64,000 nt of DNA from NCBI GenBank assembly GCA_947624225.1, contig CANQJF010000001.1, forward strand, positions 1 to 64,000, written 5' to 3'. The position numbers and the translations under genes are program-made. The notes under the pieces are model-generated. The model worked only from the letters and a program-made list of their open reading frames with translations, had not been told where the DNA came from and did no database searches. Of the stretch, positions 39,907 through 48,692 are shown in pieces (the first letter of the stretch is position 1; each line of letters opens with the position of its first letter). The DNA comes from an uncultured Clostridia bacterium. Lineage in GTDB: Bacteria; Bacillota; Clostridia; Christensenellales; Borkfalkiaceae.

Positions 39907-41552
39907 GAGGCGAGATAAAACTTGAATTCAACGATGAGTTCTTGCTCGACAGCGCACAAAAGCGCCTTGAAAACGGCGATTATTTGGGTGCGCTTAAAAT
40001 ATTGAATAAGCGTGAGTTCATGAACGAGCCCATTGCCGACGCATACGAGCTCTATGCGGATATCTATGAAGCGCTCGAACTGTGGCCTCTTTCTGCCGAC
40101 GCCTGGTTTCGCTTTTTGGATACTTGCGCGCGCGAAGAATTCCCCGACGGATTCGAGGGGCTTGCGATTGCCTTTATGAACATGGGCAACGATTTGCAGT
40201 CGGCCTACTACTATCACCGCGCGATTTTCGGCGATGAAGAGGAGGGGGGACAGGCATTTGACGGCCCTCCGGAGCCGCACACTCCCGAGCTTCGGCTCGT
40301 GCACGATGCGGACGAGGGGCTCAGAAGTCCCGAGTTGATCGCCGAGGGGCTAAGTCTTTTGAAAGCCGGCGATCTCGAAGCGGCGCGGGCGGTGTTTGCG
40401 GATATCCCGGAAACGAGCATGGACTATGCGTCGGGTGCGGGGCTTTCCGCGATGTGCACCCTCATGATGGGCGACGATGCGGGAGCTGAGGAAGAATGCA
40501 AGCAGCTCATGGAGCGCTTCCCCGAGAACGTGCAGGTGCTCACCACATACTGTGCGGTGCTTGGAACGTTGGAGAAGAAAGAGGAGGCAAAGGACGTTGC
40601 GCGCCGTCTCGCCTCGCTGGAAACCGAGGGGACGGAGGACCTTTACCGCGTCGCCACGGCCCTGTGCGAAACGGAGCTTCACGCCGAGGCCTATGAAAAA
40701 TTGGGGCAGCTTCGGGACAGATTGCCCAATGATGACAACGTGCTCTGGTTTTATTCCGTGGCGGCCTACAAAACGGGCCATATCGACAATGCCGTCGAGG
40801 CGCTCGAACTGTTGACGCTCCTCTATCCGCGCAAGTTTGTGGCGGCTTGGTATCTCTCCCGCCTGCGGCTGTTAAAAGAGGGCGGCGATTCGGTCCCGAT
40901 GACCTATTACTATCGCATTCCGGAGGCGGAATACCGGCGGATAGCCACCTATTTTTTGGAGATCAGCAGTTGCGATGAGGCCGAGCGCGAAATCGAGATC
41001 ACGACGGACCGCTTCCGCGAGAGCTTTCGGCTCGCCTTTGACGAGATGGAGGGGCGGGACGAGAAGTTGCAGCTCCTCGCCTCGAAAGTCGCCGTGCGTT
41101 GCCGTGCGGACAATCTTTTGCGCGCCGTGTTGCTTGACCGCGAGGGGGACGACATCGTCAAACTTTCCATTCTGCACGATCTCGTATGCAGGAACGAGGA
41201 GAACTCTTTCGGGACGGTCATATGCGACCTCTACCGCGAGCTCTTCATGCACAAGATCGATGTGGGGAAACGGAACGGCGGGGCATTCATGCTTGCCTTT
41301 GCCGATGTCTATGCCAAGTATGCGCTCATTGGCGAGACGTGCGAATCCAAGATCTGCAATGCGGGAGAAGATGTCTATTCCTCTCTCGCGATGGTGGGCG
41401 CATGGGAACTCATGATGGACCGCGCTGCCCTTGCCGCCGCGATCTATCGGGAATCACGCCTCCCGGGCGGTGAGCGCTCCATCGGGGAGATCTGCAAAAT
41501 GTTCGATGCGGATGAAAAGATCACAAAGAGAATTCTTGATTTGATGATGTGA
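39903..41552 (+). CDS. TPR-type helical repeat protein
   Basis: A 549-residue, acidic, all-helical protein. Several tetratricopeptide-like units are visible, including AQKRLENGDYLGALKILNKR, GLSLLKAGDLEAARAVFADI and WFYSVAAYKTGHIDNAVEAL. The C-terminal third is less repetitive. Such proteins are interaction scaffolds. It follows hslO with ATGA overlap and precedes another helical repeat protein, so these may form a stress-linked complex. That is inference. Confidence 0.75.
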   Translation: MRGEIKLEFNDEFLLDSAQKRLENGDYLGALKILNKREFMNEPIADAYELYADIYEALELWPLSADAWFRFLDTCAREEFPDGFEGLAIAFMNMGNDLQSAYYYHRAIFGDEEEGGQAFDGPPEPHTPELRLVHDADEGLRSPELIAEGLSLLKAGDLEAARAVFADIPETSMDYASGAGLSAMCTLMMGDDAGAEEECKQLMERFPENVQVLTTYCAVLGTLEKKEEAKDVARRLASLETEGTEDLYRVATALCETELHAEAYEKLGQLRDRLPNDDNVLWFYSVAAYKTGHIDNAVEALELLTLLYPRKFVAAWYLSRLRLLKEGGDSVPMTYYYRIPEAEYRRIATYFLEISSCDEAEREIEITTDRFRESFRLAFDEMEGRDEKLQLLASKVAVRCRADNLLRAVLLDREGDDIVKLSILHDLVCRNEENSFGTVICDLYRELFMHKIDVGKRNGGAFMLAFADVYAKYALIGETCESKICNAGEDVYSSLAMVGAWELMMDRAALAAAIYRESRLPGGERSIGEICKMFDADEKITKRILDLMM

Positions 41553-41562
41553 GGAGAATGCC

Positions 41563-42408
41563 ATGGAATTGATTGATTTCGACGGTTTGTTCGATGAAAA
41601 ACTTGCGGAGTACATGCAGCAAAACAGAGGGAAGTATACGGAAAAGCAATGGGAGGCGCTCATCCCCAAACTCTACAAACAATTCGGCGACACTTTCATC
41701 CCCAAAGCGGGCGCAACGCCCAAGGGGTATTATGCCGCGATGACGGATGAGGCGTTGGTCGAGGCACTTGTCCGCCACATCGAGGAGGGGGTTCCCGTCT
41801 CCGATTTTCTGTGCCGCGAACTCGAAGGGCGAGATTGCCCCGATGCGCTCTTGACTCTTCTTCAAGAGACGGACTCCGAGCTCATCACGTTGGCGGTCAA
41901 CCTCATCGGCTCGCATCCCAAGGCTTTCGGACCCTATTTCCGATTGCTTGCGCTGCCGGATTGCGACGAGGATGTGGCGGAGACGATCTGTGAACAGCTC
42001 AAAATGAGCGCGGACCGCGTCAAAGCGCTTGCCCTCGAAGATTATAAAAAGGACATCCGTTCGGAGATGATGCTGGAAATTTTATCCCGTTGCAAGGAGC
42101 GCGACGATGCCGTCTTTGAGGTCCTGCTCAACGCTTTCAGAACGAGCGGGGAGGAGTTGCCCATGCGCGCAAGCTATCTCGCGGCATACGGAGATGTCCG
42201 CGCGCTTCCCACGCTTCTCGAAGCCATCGACCGCGACGACATCAATTTTCTCGAATATCAGGAGCTGAAATACGCCATCGAGGCGCTCGGCGGGGAATAC
42301 ACGCGTCCGCGTGATTTTACAAACGATGCCTATTTTCAGGAGATCGCTTCGCAGCAGGCGGGCGCTTTGGATATTCTCGCATCCAACAATAAAAAATCGG
42401 ACGCTTGA
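41563..42408 (+). CDS. HEAT-like helical protein of unknown function
   Basis: A 281-residue helical protein starting MELIDFDGLFDEKLAEYMQQ. The middle and C-terminal parts have HEAT-like helical pairs (ELITLAVNLIGSHPKAFGPY, then MRASYLAAYGDVRALPTLLE). No enzyme motif. GAGGAG precedes the ATG, and the gene is 10 bp behind the TPR gene in the same operon. I do not recognise a named family. Confidence 0.72.
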   Translation: MELIDFDGLFDEKLAEYMQQNRGKYTEKQWEALIPKLYKQFGDTFIPKAGATPKGYYAAMTDEALVEALVRHIEEGVPVSDFLCRELEGRDCPDALLTLLQETDSELITLAVNLIGSHPKAFGPYFRLLALPDCDEDVAETICEQLKMSADRVKALALEDYKKDIRSEMMLEILSRCKERDDAVFEVLLNAFRTSGEELPMRASYLAAYGDVRALPTLLEAIDRDDINFLEYQELKYAIEALGGEYTRPRDFTNDAYFQEIASQQAGALDILASNNKKSDA

Positions 42409-42423
42409 CGGGGAGGAGGAACC

Positions 42424-43047
42424 ATGAAAGTATTATTGTTTAACGGAAGCCCGCGGCCGAACGGCTGTACATACACCGCTTTGTCGGAGATCGCAGAGGT
42501 TCTTCGGGCAGAGGGGATCCAAGCGGAGATCTTGCAGATCGGCAACAAGCCCGTGCAAGATTGCATCGGTTGCGGCGGCTGTGCCGAGACTTCGAGGTGC
42601 GTGTTCAAATCCGATTGCGTCAATGCGTGGTTGGATCTCGCGGAGACCGCCGATGGCTTTGTCTTTGGCACGCCCGTCTATTATTCTCACCCCTCGGGCC
42701 GCATCTTGTCTGCCATGGATAGGCTGTTCTATGCGGACAGCAAAGTGTTTGCGCACAAGCCTGCCGCGGTCGTCGTCTCTGCAAGGCGGGCGGGAACCAC
42801 CTCCTCCATCGATGTGCTCGGCAAACATCTCGGGATCTCCGAAATGCCCGTCGTTTCCTCCACCTATTGGAATATGGTGCACGGGAACTCTCCCGAGGAA
42901 ACCAAGCAAGACCTTGAAGGCATGCAGACGATGAGAAACATCGGCAAAAATATGGCATGGCTGTTGAAGTGCATCGATGCGGGAAAAAAGGCCGGCATCG
43001 AGGTCCCGAAGTCCGAACACGGTGTTTGGACAAACTTCATCCGATAA
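42424..43047 (+). CDS. Flavodoxin-like NADPH-dependent oxidoreductase
   Basis: A 207-residue flavoprotein. FNGSPRPNGCTYTAL is the FMN-phosphate loop of NADPH-dependent FMN reductases, and GTPVYYSHPSGRI is the second flavin loop. Cys residues in DCIGCGGCAETSRC resemble iron-sulfur flavoproteins, so an Fe-S cluster is possible. GGGGAGGAGG precedes the ATG, and the gene is the last of the hslO operon. A terminator that overlaps the spoIVA promoter follows. Confidence 0.9.
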   Translation: MKVLLFNGSPRPNGCTYTALSEIAEVLRAEGIQAEILQIGNKPVQDCIGCGGCAETSRCVFKSDCVNAWLDLAETADGFVFGTPVYYSHPSGRILSAMDRLFYADSKVFAHKPAAVVVSARRAGTTSSIDVLGKHLGISEMPVVSSTYWNMVHGNSPEETKQDLEGMQTMRNIGKNMAWLLKCIDAGKKAGIEVPKSEHGVWTNFIR

Positions 43048-43084
43048 TTCATCCGATAAATTGTTTTTATCCCCATCCAAACCC

Positions 43085-43136
43085 TATTCACGGATCCCCG
43101 AGACGAAAGCCCAAGATCCGTGAATATCTTTTTGTC
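43085..43136 (+). terminator. Terminator of the hslO operon
   Basis: TATTCACGGATC (43085-43096) pairs perfectly with GATCCGTGAATA (43115-43126) around an 18-nt loop, followed by TCTTTTTG. The right arm overlaps the -35 of the spoIVA promoter. Confidence 0.75.
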
Positions 43137-43150
43137 CTCCGTCATATTGT
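43122..43150 (+). promoter_or_regulatory. Probable sigma-E promoter of spoIVA
   Basis: GAATATC (43122-43128), a 14-bp spacer and CATATTGT (43143-43150) fit the mother-cell sigma-E pattern (GAATATT, then CATACAAT). Known spoIVA genes are sigma-E controlled, which supports the call. Confidence 0.65.
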
Positions 43151-43179
43151 AATTTAGCAAGAAATTCGCGGAGGCAATC

Positions 43180-44646
43180 ATGAACACATTCGGAGTTTAC
43201 GAGGACGTGGCCACCCGCACCGGCGGCGATATCTTTATCGGCGTGGTAGGGCCTGTCAGAACGGGGAAGTCCACGTTTATCAAGAGATTTTTGGAAGAGC
43301 TGGTGATCCCGTCTGTGACGGGGGCAAAGAAACAGCGCTACACGGATGAACTTCCCCAATCCGCAGCGGGAAAAACGGTGATGACGACGGAACCGAAGTT
43401 CATTCCCGAGGAGGCGGCCGAGATCAAAGTGAAAGACGCCGTTGCCCGCGTCAGGCTCATCGATTGCGTCGGCTTCCCCGTCGAGGGAGCGGCGGGCTTC
43501 GAGGAGGACGGGGCTCCGCGATATGTCAAGACGCCTTGGAACGAGAGCGCCGTGCCTTTCGATCAGGCGGCGGAAGAGGGGACGCGCCGCGTCGTGCGCG
43601 ACCATGCGACGATTGCCGTTCTCGTGACGACGGACGGGTCGATTGCCGACCTGCCCCGCGCGGCATACGAGAAAGCGGAGGAGACGGCCGTAAAGGAACT
43701 GAAAGACATCGGGAAGCCCTTTGCGATCTTCTTAAATTGCGTGGAGCCCGACCGCTCTCGGGAGCTTGCCGCCTCGCTCGGCGAGAAATACGGTGTTCCG
43801 GTGCTCGCGGGAAGTTGCGAACGGCTGGATGCCGAGGGTATCTCGGATATTCTCGAACGCATTCTCTATGAATTCCCCGTGGCATCCATCGATTTCAACA
43901 TCCCGGAATGGATGCGCATCCTCGACGCGGATACACCCATCATCTCGGAGTTGCTCCAAGGGATCCGCGAACTCGCGCCCAAGCTCACCAAGCTCTCCGA
44001 TTGCGCCCTGCTCGACACGCTTTTTTCAGACAGCGCGCGGTTGAAGCCGCCCGTTTCCATGCAGCTGGATGCGGCCACGGGCACGGCGGTCTGCAACATC
44101 GAACCGCAGGCGGGGGCTTTCTATGAAGTACTCGGGCAGCAGTGCGGGGAAGAGATCGGCGATGAATACGCGCTCATGCGGTATGTCGTCGAGCTGAAAG
44201 AGGCCAAGAAGGTCTATGAACGCATCGGGCAGGCCTTTTCCGACGCGCAAGAATTCGGATACGGGATCGTTCCGCCCGACGAAGAGGAGATGAGCCTTTC
44301 CGAGCCCAAACTTGTCAAAAAGAGCGGGCGGGTTGACGTCAATCTTCATGCCGATGCGCCCAGCTATCACATCATCCGTGTAGACGTGAGTGGGGAAGTG
44401 CATCCCGCACTCGGCACGATGGAGCAGAGCGAGGCGTTCGTCAAATCGTTGGCGGAGAGCATGGCGACCGCTCCCGAGCGGGCGTGGAACACGAGCATGT
44501 TCGGCCGCACCCTCAAAGATATGCTCGGCGAAGAGCTCACCGTCAAGAACCGCGCCATGCGCGACAATGTGCGCAGCAAGATGCGCCGGACGGTCACGCG
44601 CATCGTCAATGAGGGCAAGGGCGGCGTCATCTGCATCCTCTTGTAA
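43180..44646 (+). CDS. spoIVA: Stage IV sporulation protein A
   Basis: A 488-residue ATPase that polymerises around the forespore as the base of the spore coat. The N-terminal GTPase-like domain has Walker A VGPVRTGKSTF and the following Thr-rich switch region TVMTTEPKFIP, and LIDCVGFPVEGA is typical. The C-terminal GGVICILL hydrophobic tail is the part that anchors SpoIVA to SpoVM. The length is normal. It marks the organism as an endospore former. GGAGG lies before ATG 43180. Confidence 0.97.
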   Translation: MNTFGVYEDVATRTGGDIFIGVVGPVRTGKSTFIKRFLEELVIPSVTGAKKQRYTDELPQSAAGKTVMTTEPKFIPEEAAEIKVKDAVARVRLIDCVGFPVEGAAGFEEDGAPRYVKTPWNESAVPFDQAAEEGTRRVVRDHATIAVLVTTDGSIADLPRAAYEKAEETAVKELKDIGKPFAIFLNCVEPDRSRELAASLGEKYGVPVLAGSCERLDAEGISDILERILYEFPVASIDFNIPEWMRILDADTPIISELLQGIRELAPKLTKLSDCALLDTLFSDSARLKPPVSMQLDAATGTAVCNIEPQAGAFYEVLGQQCGEEIGDEYALMRYVVELKEAKKVYERIGQAFSDAQEFGYGIVPPDEEEMSLSEPKLVKKSGRVDVNLHADAPSYHIIRVDVSGEVHPALGTMEQSEAFVKSLAESMATAPERAWNTSMFGRTLKDMLGEELTVKNRAMRDNVRSKMRRTVTRIVNEGKGGVICILL

Positions 44647-44669
44647 TCAAAACCAACCAAAAAATCCAC

Positions 44670-44698
44670 GGGCTTCCCTGTTGCGGGGAAGCCCTTTT
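44670..44698 (+). terminator. Terminator of spoIVA
   Basis: GGGCTTCCC pairs with GGGAAGCCC around a 7-nt loop, followed by TTTT, with a T7 run a few bases later. Confidence 0.85.
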
Positions 44699-44720
44699 GC
44701 ATGTTTTTTTCCAAAATGCG

Positions 44721-44749
44721 TTGACATTTCCAAACGATTTGCTTATAAT
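44721..44749 (+). promoter_or_regulatory. Promoter of the mscS-like gene
   Basis: Perfect TTGACA (44721-44726) and TATAAT (44744-44749) with a 17-bp spacer. Confidence 0.9.
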
Positions 44750-44776
44750 CTGTTTAGAAAACAAAGGAGTTGCGTT

Positions 44777-45721
44777 ATGGCCAAAGCAGAGTTACAAAAA
44801 ACCAACAAGCGTGTCGTGGTCGGGATCGTGATCTTGTCTCTGATGGCGGTCCTCACCGTCCTCAGTTTCGTATTTTACGACGAAATTTACACCGTCGGAG
44901 GGTGGTTTCATTCCAGCCCCACAGGCGTGGCATTTATCGATGCGATCCTCGGTTGTGCCCCCAGCCTTTTCGGCAGTTTTCAAACGCTCTTCATCACGCT
45001 GCTCGTCCTCTACCTTTTGAAATTGATTTTGAAGAAGATTTTCAAGGGAACACCGCGCAGGCTCACGATAGGGGCGCTTGCGCTGAGCATTTCCCGCGTC
45101 GTTGTTTGGGTGGTTTGCGTGATCGCGATCCTCGCCATTTGGGGCGTGGATGTGGCGGCCCTCATCGCGGGCGCAGGCGTGCTGACCCTCGTCATAGGCC
45201 TCGGCATGCAGAGCCTCATTGCCGATGTCGTTGCGGGCGTCTTTCTCGTGTGCGACGGCACGTTGCAGGTGGGGGACATCGTCACCATCGACGGCTGGCG
45301 CGGCACCGTGCAGGAGATCGGCATCCGCAACACCAAGCTCATCAATTACAGCGGCGACATCCGCGTCGCCAACAATTCGACCATCAAGATCTTTGTCAAC
45401 CAGAGCCGTGAAAATTCCTATCCCACGGTGATCGTCGGCGTTCCCTATGAAGAGAATCTCCAACACGTCAAGGAAGTCTTTGAAGCCAACAAGCAGAGGA
45501 TCAAGGAGATGTGCCCCGCGGTCGTCAGCGATATTGATTTCAACGGTGTGGATTCCCTGTCCTCGTCGAGCGTCGATCTGCATTTCGGAGCGACCTGTAA
45601 AGAGAGTGATTTCTTTGCCGCCCAGCGCCAAATGCGGGGCGCCATCAAGACGGTATTTGAGGAAAACGGGATCTTCGTTCCGTTTCCGCAGGTGGATGTG
45701 CACATGCCCGATCAAAAATAA
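44777..45721 (+). CDS. MscS-family mechanosensitive channel
   Basis: A 314-residue small-conductance mechanosensitive channel. Three transmembrane helices are followed by the pore helix GVLTLVIGLGMQSLIADVVA, the family hallmark, then GVFLVCDGTLQVGDIVTI at the start of the beta domain and the cytosolic vestibule. It relieves turgor on osmotic downshock. AAAGGAG lies about 8 nt before ATG 44777, and the gene has its own strong promoter. Confidence 0.94.
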   Translation: MAKAELQKTNKRVVVGIVILSLMAVLTVLSFVFYDEIYTVGGWFHSSPTGVAFIDAILGCAPSLFGSFQTLFITLLVLYLLKLILKKIFKGTPRRLTIGALALSISRVVVWVVCVIAILAIWGVDVAALIAGAGVLTLVIGLGMQSLIADVVAGVFLVCDGTLQVGDIVTIDGWRGTVQEIGIRNTKLINYSGDIRVANNSTIKIFVNQSRENSYPTVIVGVPYEENLQHVKEVFEANKQRIKEMCPAVVSDIDFNGVDSLSSSSVDLHFGATCKESDFFAAQRQMRGAIKTVFEENGIFVPFPQVDVHMPDQK

Positions 45722-45744
45722 CTCCCATCAAAAATCATTTCAAG

Positions 45745-45784
45745 AGCCGCTCGTATCCCCGAAAAGATGCGGGCGGCTGTTTTG
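45745..45784 (+). terminator. Probable terminator of the mscS-like gene
   Basis: AGCCGCTCG pairs with CGGGCGGCT (one G-U) around a 16-nt loop, followed by GTTTTGA. Confidence 0.5.
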
Positions 45785-45796
45785 ATGCAAAGGGGC

Positions 45797-45832
45797 GGCG
45801 GCTCTCCCGGCGGCTCTCTTGGTAGCTCTCTT
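45797..45832. repeat. Three 12-bp tandem repeats
   Basis: GGCGGCTCTCCC, GGCGGCTCTCTT and GGTAGCTCTCTT follow each other upstream of the arabinose operon promoter. They may be a slipped-strand repeat or a regulator site. Confidence 0.5.
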
Positions 45833-45871
45833 TGGGCTGTAAAATTATTGGAAAAAATTTGCTTTTCCCTA

Positions 45872-45900
45872 TTGAATTTTTCCGAAAGATATTTTATAAT
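45872..45900 (+). promoter_or_regulatory. Promoter of the arabinose operon
   Basis: TTGAAT (45872-45877) and TATAAT (45895-45900) with a 17-bp spacer. No AraR gene or palindromic AraR site was recognised in the window. Confidence 0.8.
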
Positions 45901-45944
45901 ATATCTGTGCAATTATGTGTACGATTCATCAGGGGGGAGATACT

Positions 45945-47534
45945 ATGGAAGTAAGCAAACAAATCGAACTCGGGAAAACCGCGCTCGGCATCGAGTTCGG
46001 TTCCACGCGCATCAAGGCCATTCTTGTGGACGCCGACAATACACCGATTGCGTCGGGAAGCCATGATTGGGAAAACCGTCATATCGGCAACATATGGTCT
46101 TATTCCATCGAGGATATCCAAACGGGGCTGCAAAGTGCCTATGCAAGCCTTGTCAAGGATGTCAAAGAAAAATATGGCGTCACATTGACCACGCTCGGTG
46201 CCATTGGCATTTCGGCCATGATGCACGGCTATATGGTCTTTGACAAGGAGGACCGCATTCTCGTTCCTTTCCGCACGTGGCGCAACAACACGGCGGCATA
46301 TGCGGGAGAAAAATTGACCGAGCTGTTCGGGTATCACATCCCCGCGCGCTGGTCCATTGCGCACCTCTACCAGGCGATCTTGGATCAAGAGCCTCACGTA
46401 AAGGATATCGTATTCCAGACGACGCTCGAAGGCTATGTCCACTGGAAACTCACGGGGCAAAAGGTCGTGGGGATCGGGGAAGCCTCCGGGATGTTCCCGG
46501 TCGACCCGGTCACCAAACAATATCATCCTCACATGTTGCAGCAATTCAACGAGCTCGTCAAGGGGAAAGTTCCTTTCAAGGTGGAGGACATTCTGCCCGG
46601 GATCCTTCTCGCGGGGCAAGATGCAGGCCGTCTCACCGAGGAGGGCGCGAAGTTCCTCGATCCCACGGGAAATCTCAAACCGGGGATCCCGCTCTGCCCG
46701 CCGGAGGGCGATGCGGGCACGGGGATGGTGGCCACCAACGCCATCAAGAAGCGGACGGGCAATGTCTCGGCCGGCACCTCTGTCTTTGCGATGATCGTAC
46801 TCGAAAAGGAGCTTTCCAAGCCCTATCCCGAGATCGATCTCGTGACGACGCCCGTGGGGGATCTCGTCGGCATGGTCCACTGCAATAATTGCACCTCCGA
46901 TCTCAACGGTTGGGTGAATATCTTCGGCGAATTCGCCAAGCTCATCGGCGTGGATATCCCCAAGTGGAAACTCTATGACATGCTGTACTTCGCATCCGAG
47001 GAGGGCGATAGCGATTGCGGCGGTCTGCTCTCCTATAACTATATCTCCAACGAGCACGTCACCAATGTCGAGCATGGCCGTCCGCTCTTTGTGAGAAAGG
47101 CAGACAGCAATTTCAATCTTGCCAATCTGATGCGCTGCCACCTCTATTCGGCATTCGGCGCGTTAAAGGTGGGGTGCGACATCATGCTCAAAGAGGAGGG
47201 CGTGAAGCTGGACCGCATCACCGGCCACGGCGGCCTCTTCAAGACCGAGCGCGTCGGGCAGAGATATCTTGCCGCGGCGATCAATGCGCCCGTCACCGTC
47301 ATGAAAACGGCGGGCGAGGGCGGCGCGTGGGGCATGGCGATCCTCGCCAATTACATGATCGACAAAAAAGAGGGCGAGACGCTCGAAGAATATCTCGAAG
47401 AGCGCGTCTTTAAGGGGCAGGAGGGCGTCACGCTCGCTCCCGACCCGGAGGACGTTGCCGGGTTCGAAGCGTTCATTGCCCGCTATGTCGATGGGCTTCC
47501 CATTGTGAGAGAGGCCGTCAATTCGATGAAGTAA
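45945..47534 (+). CDS. FGGY-family sugar kinase, probable L-ribulokinase
   Basis: A 529-residue FGGY kinase. [15 protein letters not shown] is the N-terminal phosphate loop, [15 protein letters not shown] follows, and the ATP site contains [20 protein letters not shown] and, later, [20 protein letters not shown]. The sequence alone does not tell ribulokinase from xylulokinase, but it lies before araD and araA and is the only kinase in the operon, so phosphorylation of L-ribulose is the natural role. AGGGGGGAG precedes ATG 45945; the ATG at 45915 has no ribosome site. Confidence 0.88.
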   Translation: MEVSKQIELGKTALGIEFGSTRIKAILVDADNTPIASGSHDWENRHIGNIWSYSIEDIQTGLQSAYASLVKDVKEKYGVTLTTLGAIGISAMMHGYMVFDKEDRILVPFRTWRNNTAAYAGEKLTELFGYHIPARWSIAHLYQAILDQEPHVKDIVFQTTLEGYVHWKLTGQKVVGIGEASGMFPVDPVTKQYHPHMLQQFNELVKGKVPFKVEDILPGILLAGQDAGRLTEEGAKFLDPTGNLKPGIPLCPPEGDAGTGMVATNAIKKRTGNVSAGTSVFAMIVLEKELSKPYPEIDLVTTPVGDLVGMVHCNNCTSDLNGWVNIFGEFAKLIGVDIPKWKLYDMLYFASEEGDSDCGGLLSYNYISNEHVTNVEHGRPLFVRKADSNFNLANLMRCHLYSAFGALKVGCDIMLKEEGVKLDRITGHGGLFKTERVGQRYLAAAINAPVTVMKTAGEGGAWGMAILANYMIDKKEGETLEEYLEERVFKGQEGVTLAPDPEDVAGFEAFIARYVDGLPIVREAVNSMK

Positions 47535-47606
47535 GCAAAGCCGCCGAAGCCTTGACGGGCGGCGGAACAAAATAAAAATTTTTTTGGGAGTTCAAGGGGG
47601 AGAATT

Positions 47607-48305
47607 ATGTTAGAAGCATTAAAGGAAAAAGTCTTGAAAGCCAACCTCGATCTCGTCAAACATCATTTGGTGCTGTTTACATGGGGCAATGTCTCCGAGA
47701 TCGATCGGGAAACGCAGCTTGTCGTCATCAAGCCCTCGGGTGTCAGCTATGATGAGATGAAAGCGAGCGACATGGTCGTTGTGGATCTGAACGGGAACGT
47801 GGTGGAGGGTGATTTGCGTCCCTCTTCGGATACGCCCACCCACATTGAGTTTTACAAGGCGTTTCCCGGCATCGGCGGTGTGACCCACACACATTCCACC
47901 TTTGCCACGGCATGGGCGCAAGCGGGGCGCGATATTCCTTTCTATGGAACCACGCACGCCGATTATTTCTATGGCGACATTCCCTGTGCGCGTTCTCTGA
48001 CGCAAGCTGAGATCGAGGGCGAGTATGAGAAGAACACGGGCCTTGTGATCATCGAGCGCTTCCGCAAGGATAACATCGATCCGCTCGCGGTCCCCGGTGT
48101 GCTCATCAAGAGCCATGGCGTGTTTGCTTTCGGCAAGGACGGCGACGGGTCTGTCTACAATGCGACCGTCATCGAGGAGGTCGCCAAGATGGCCTACCTC
48201 ACCGAGGGGATCAATCCCGATGTGCAGCGTGCAGACATGTTCATGATGGAGAAGCACTACATGCGCAAACACGGCAAAAATGCCTATTACGGGCAGAAAA
48301 AATAA
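47607..48305 (+). CDS. araD: L-ribulose-5-phosphate 4-epimerase
   Basis: A 232-residue class II aldolase-fold epimerase. [23 protein letters not shown] and the zinc ligands in [15 protein letters not shown] are visible, with [15 protein letters not shown] following. It converts L-ribulose-5-P to D-xylulose-5-P, which enters the pentose phosphate pathway. AGGGGGAG lies before the ATG. Second gene of the arabinose operon. Confidence 0.95.
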   Translation: MLEALKEKVLKANLDLVKHHLVLFTWGNVSEIDRETQLVVIKPSGVSYDEMKASDMVVVDLNGNVVEGDLRPSSDTPTHIEFYKAFPGIGGVTHTHSTFATAWAQAGRDIPFYGTTHADYFYGDIPCARSLTQAEIEGEYEKNTGLVIIERFRKDNIDPLAVPGVLIKSHGVFAFGKDGDGSVYNATVIEEVAKMAYLTEGINPDVQRADMFMMEKHYMRKHGKNAYYGQKK

Positions 48306-48324
48306 AAAACAAGGAGACGATGGA

Positions 48325-48669
48325 ATGGGGGCAGACAAAAAAGATGACGACATTCTGAAAGATGACGCCTCGGTCGACGATGACGATGATATCATTACGC
48401 TTGTGACGGCAAATGGCGAGCAGATCGATTTTTGCGAGATCGCGGGAATTGCGCATAAGGGTCACTTCTATGCCATTCTCCAACCGGTAGAGTTGCTTGA
48501 TGGGATGGATGACGACGAGGCCTTGGTATTCAAAGTCACACGCGGCGAGGACGGGCAGGACAAATTCGAAATCGAACTCGACGACGAGATCATTGATGCC
48601 GTGTTTGCGGAGTATAACCGCTTGCTCGACAATGCAATGAAAAATTCCGCCGATGCGGATGAATCATGA
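48325..48669 (+). CDS. DUF1292-family protein
   Basis: A 114-residue acidic protein. An Asp-rich start (KKDDDILKDDASVDDDDDI) leads to the DUF1292 core IITLVTANGEQIDFCEIAGI and HFYAILQPVE, ending with an acidic helix. Members (YrzB-like) are common in Bacillota but have no known function. They usually sit near ruvX/alaS, so its place between araD and araA is unusual. AAGGAG precedes ATG 48325. Confidence 0.88.
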   Translation: MGADKKDDDILKDDASVDDDDDIITLVTANGEQIDFCEIAGIAHKGHFYAILQPVELLDGMDDDEALVFKVTRGEDGQDKFEIELDDEIIDAVFAEYNRLLDNAMKNSADADES

Positions 48670-48692
48670 GAAAATTTTTAAGGAGAAATATT

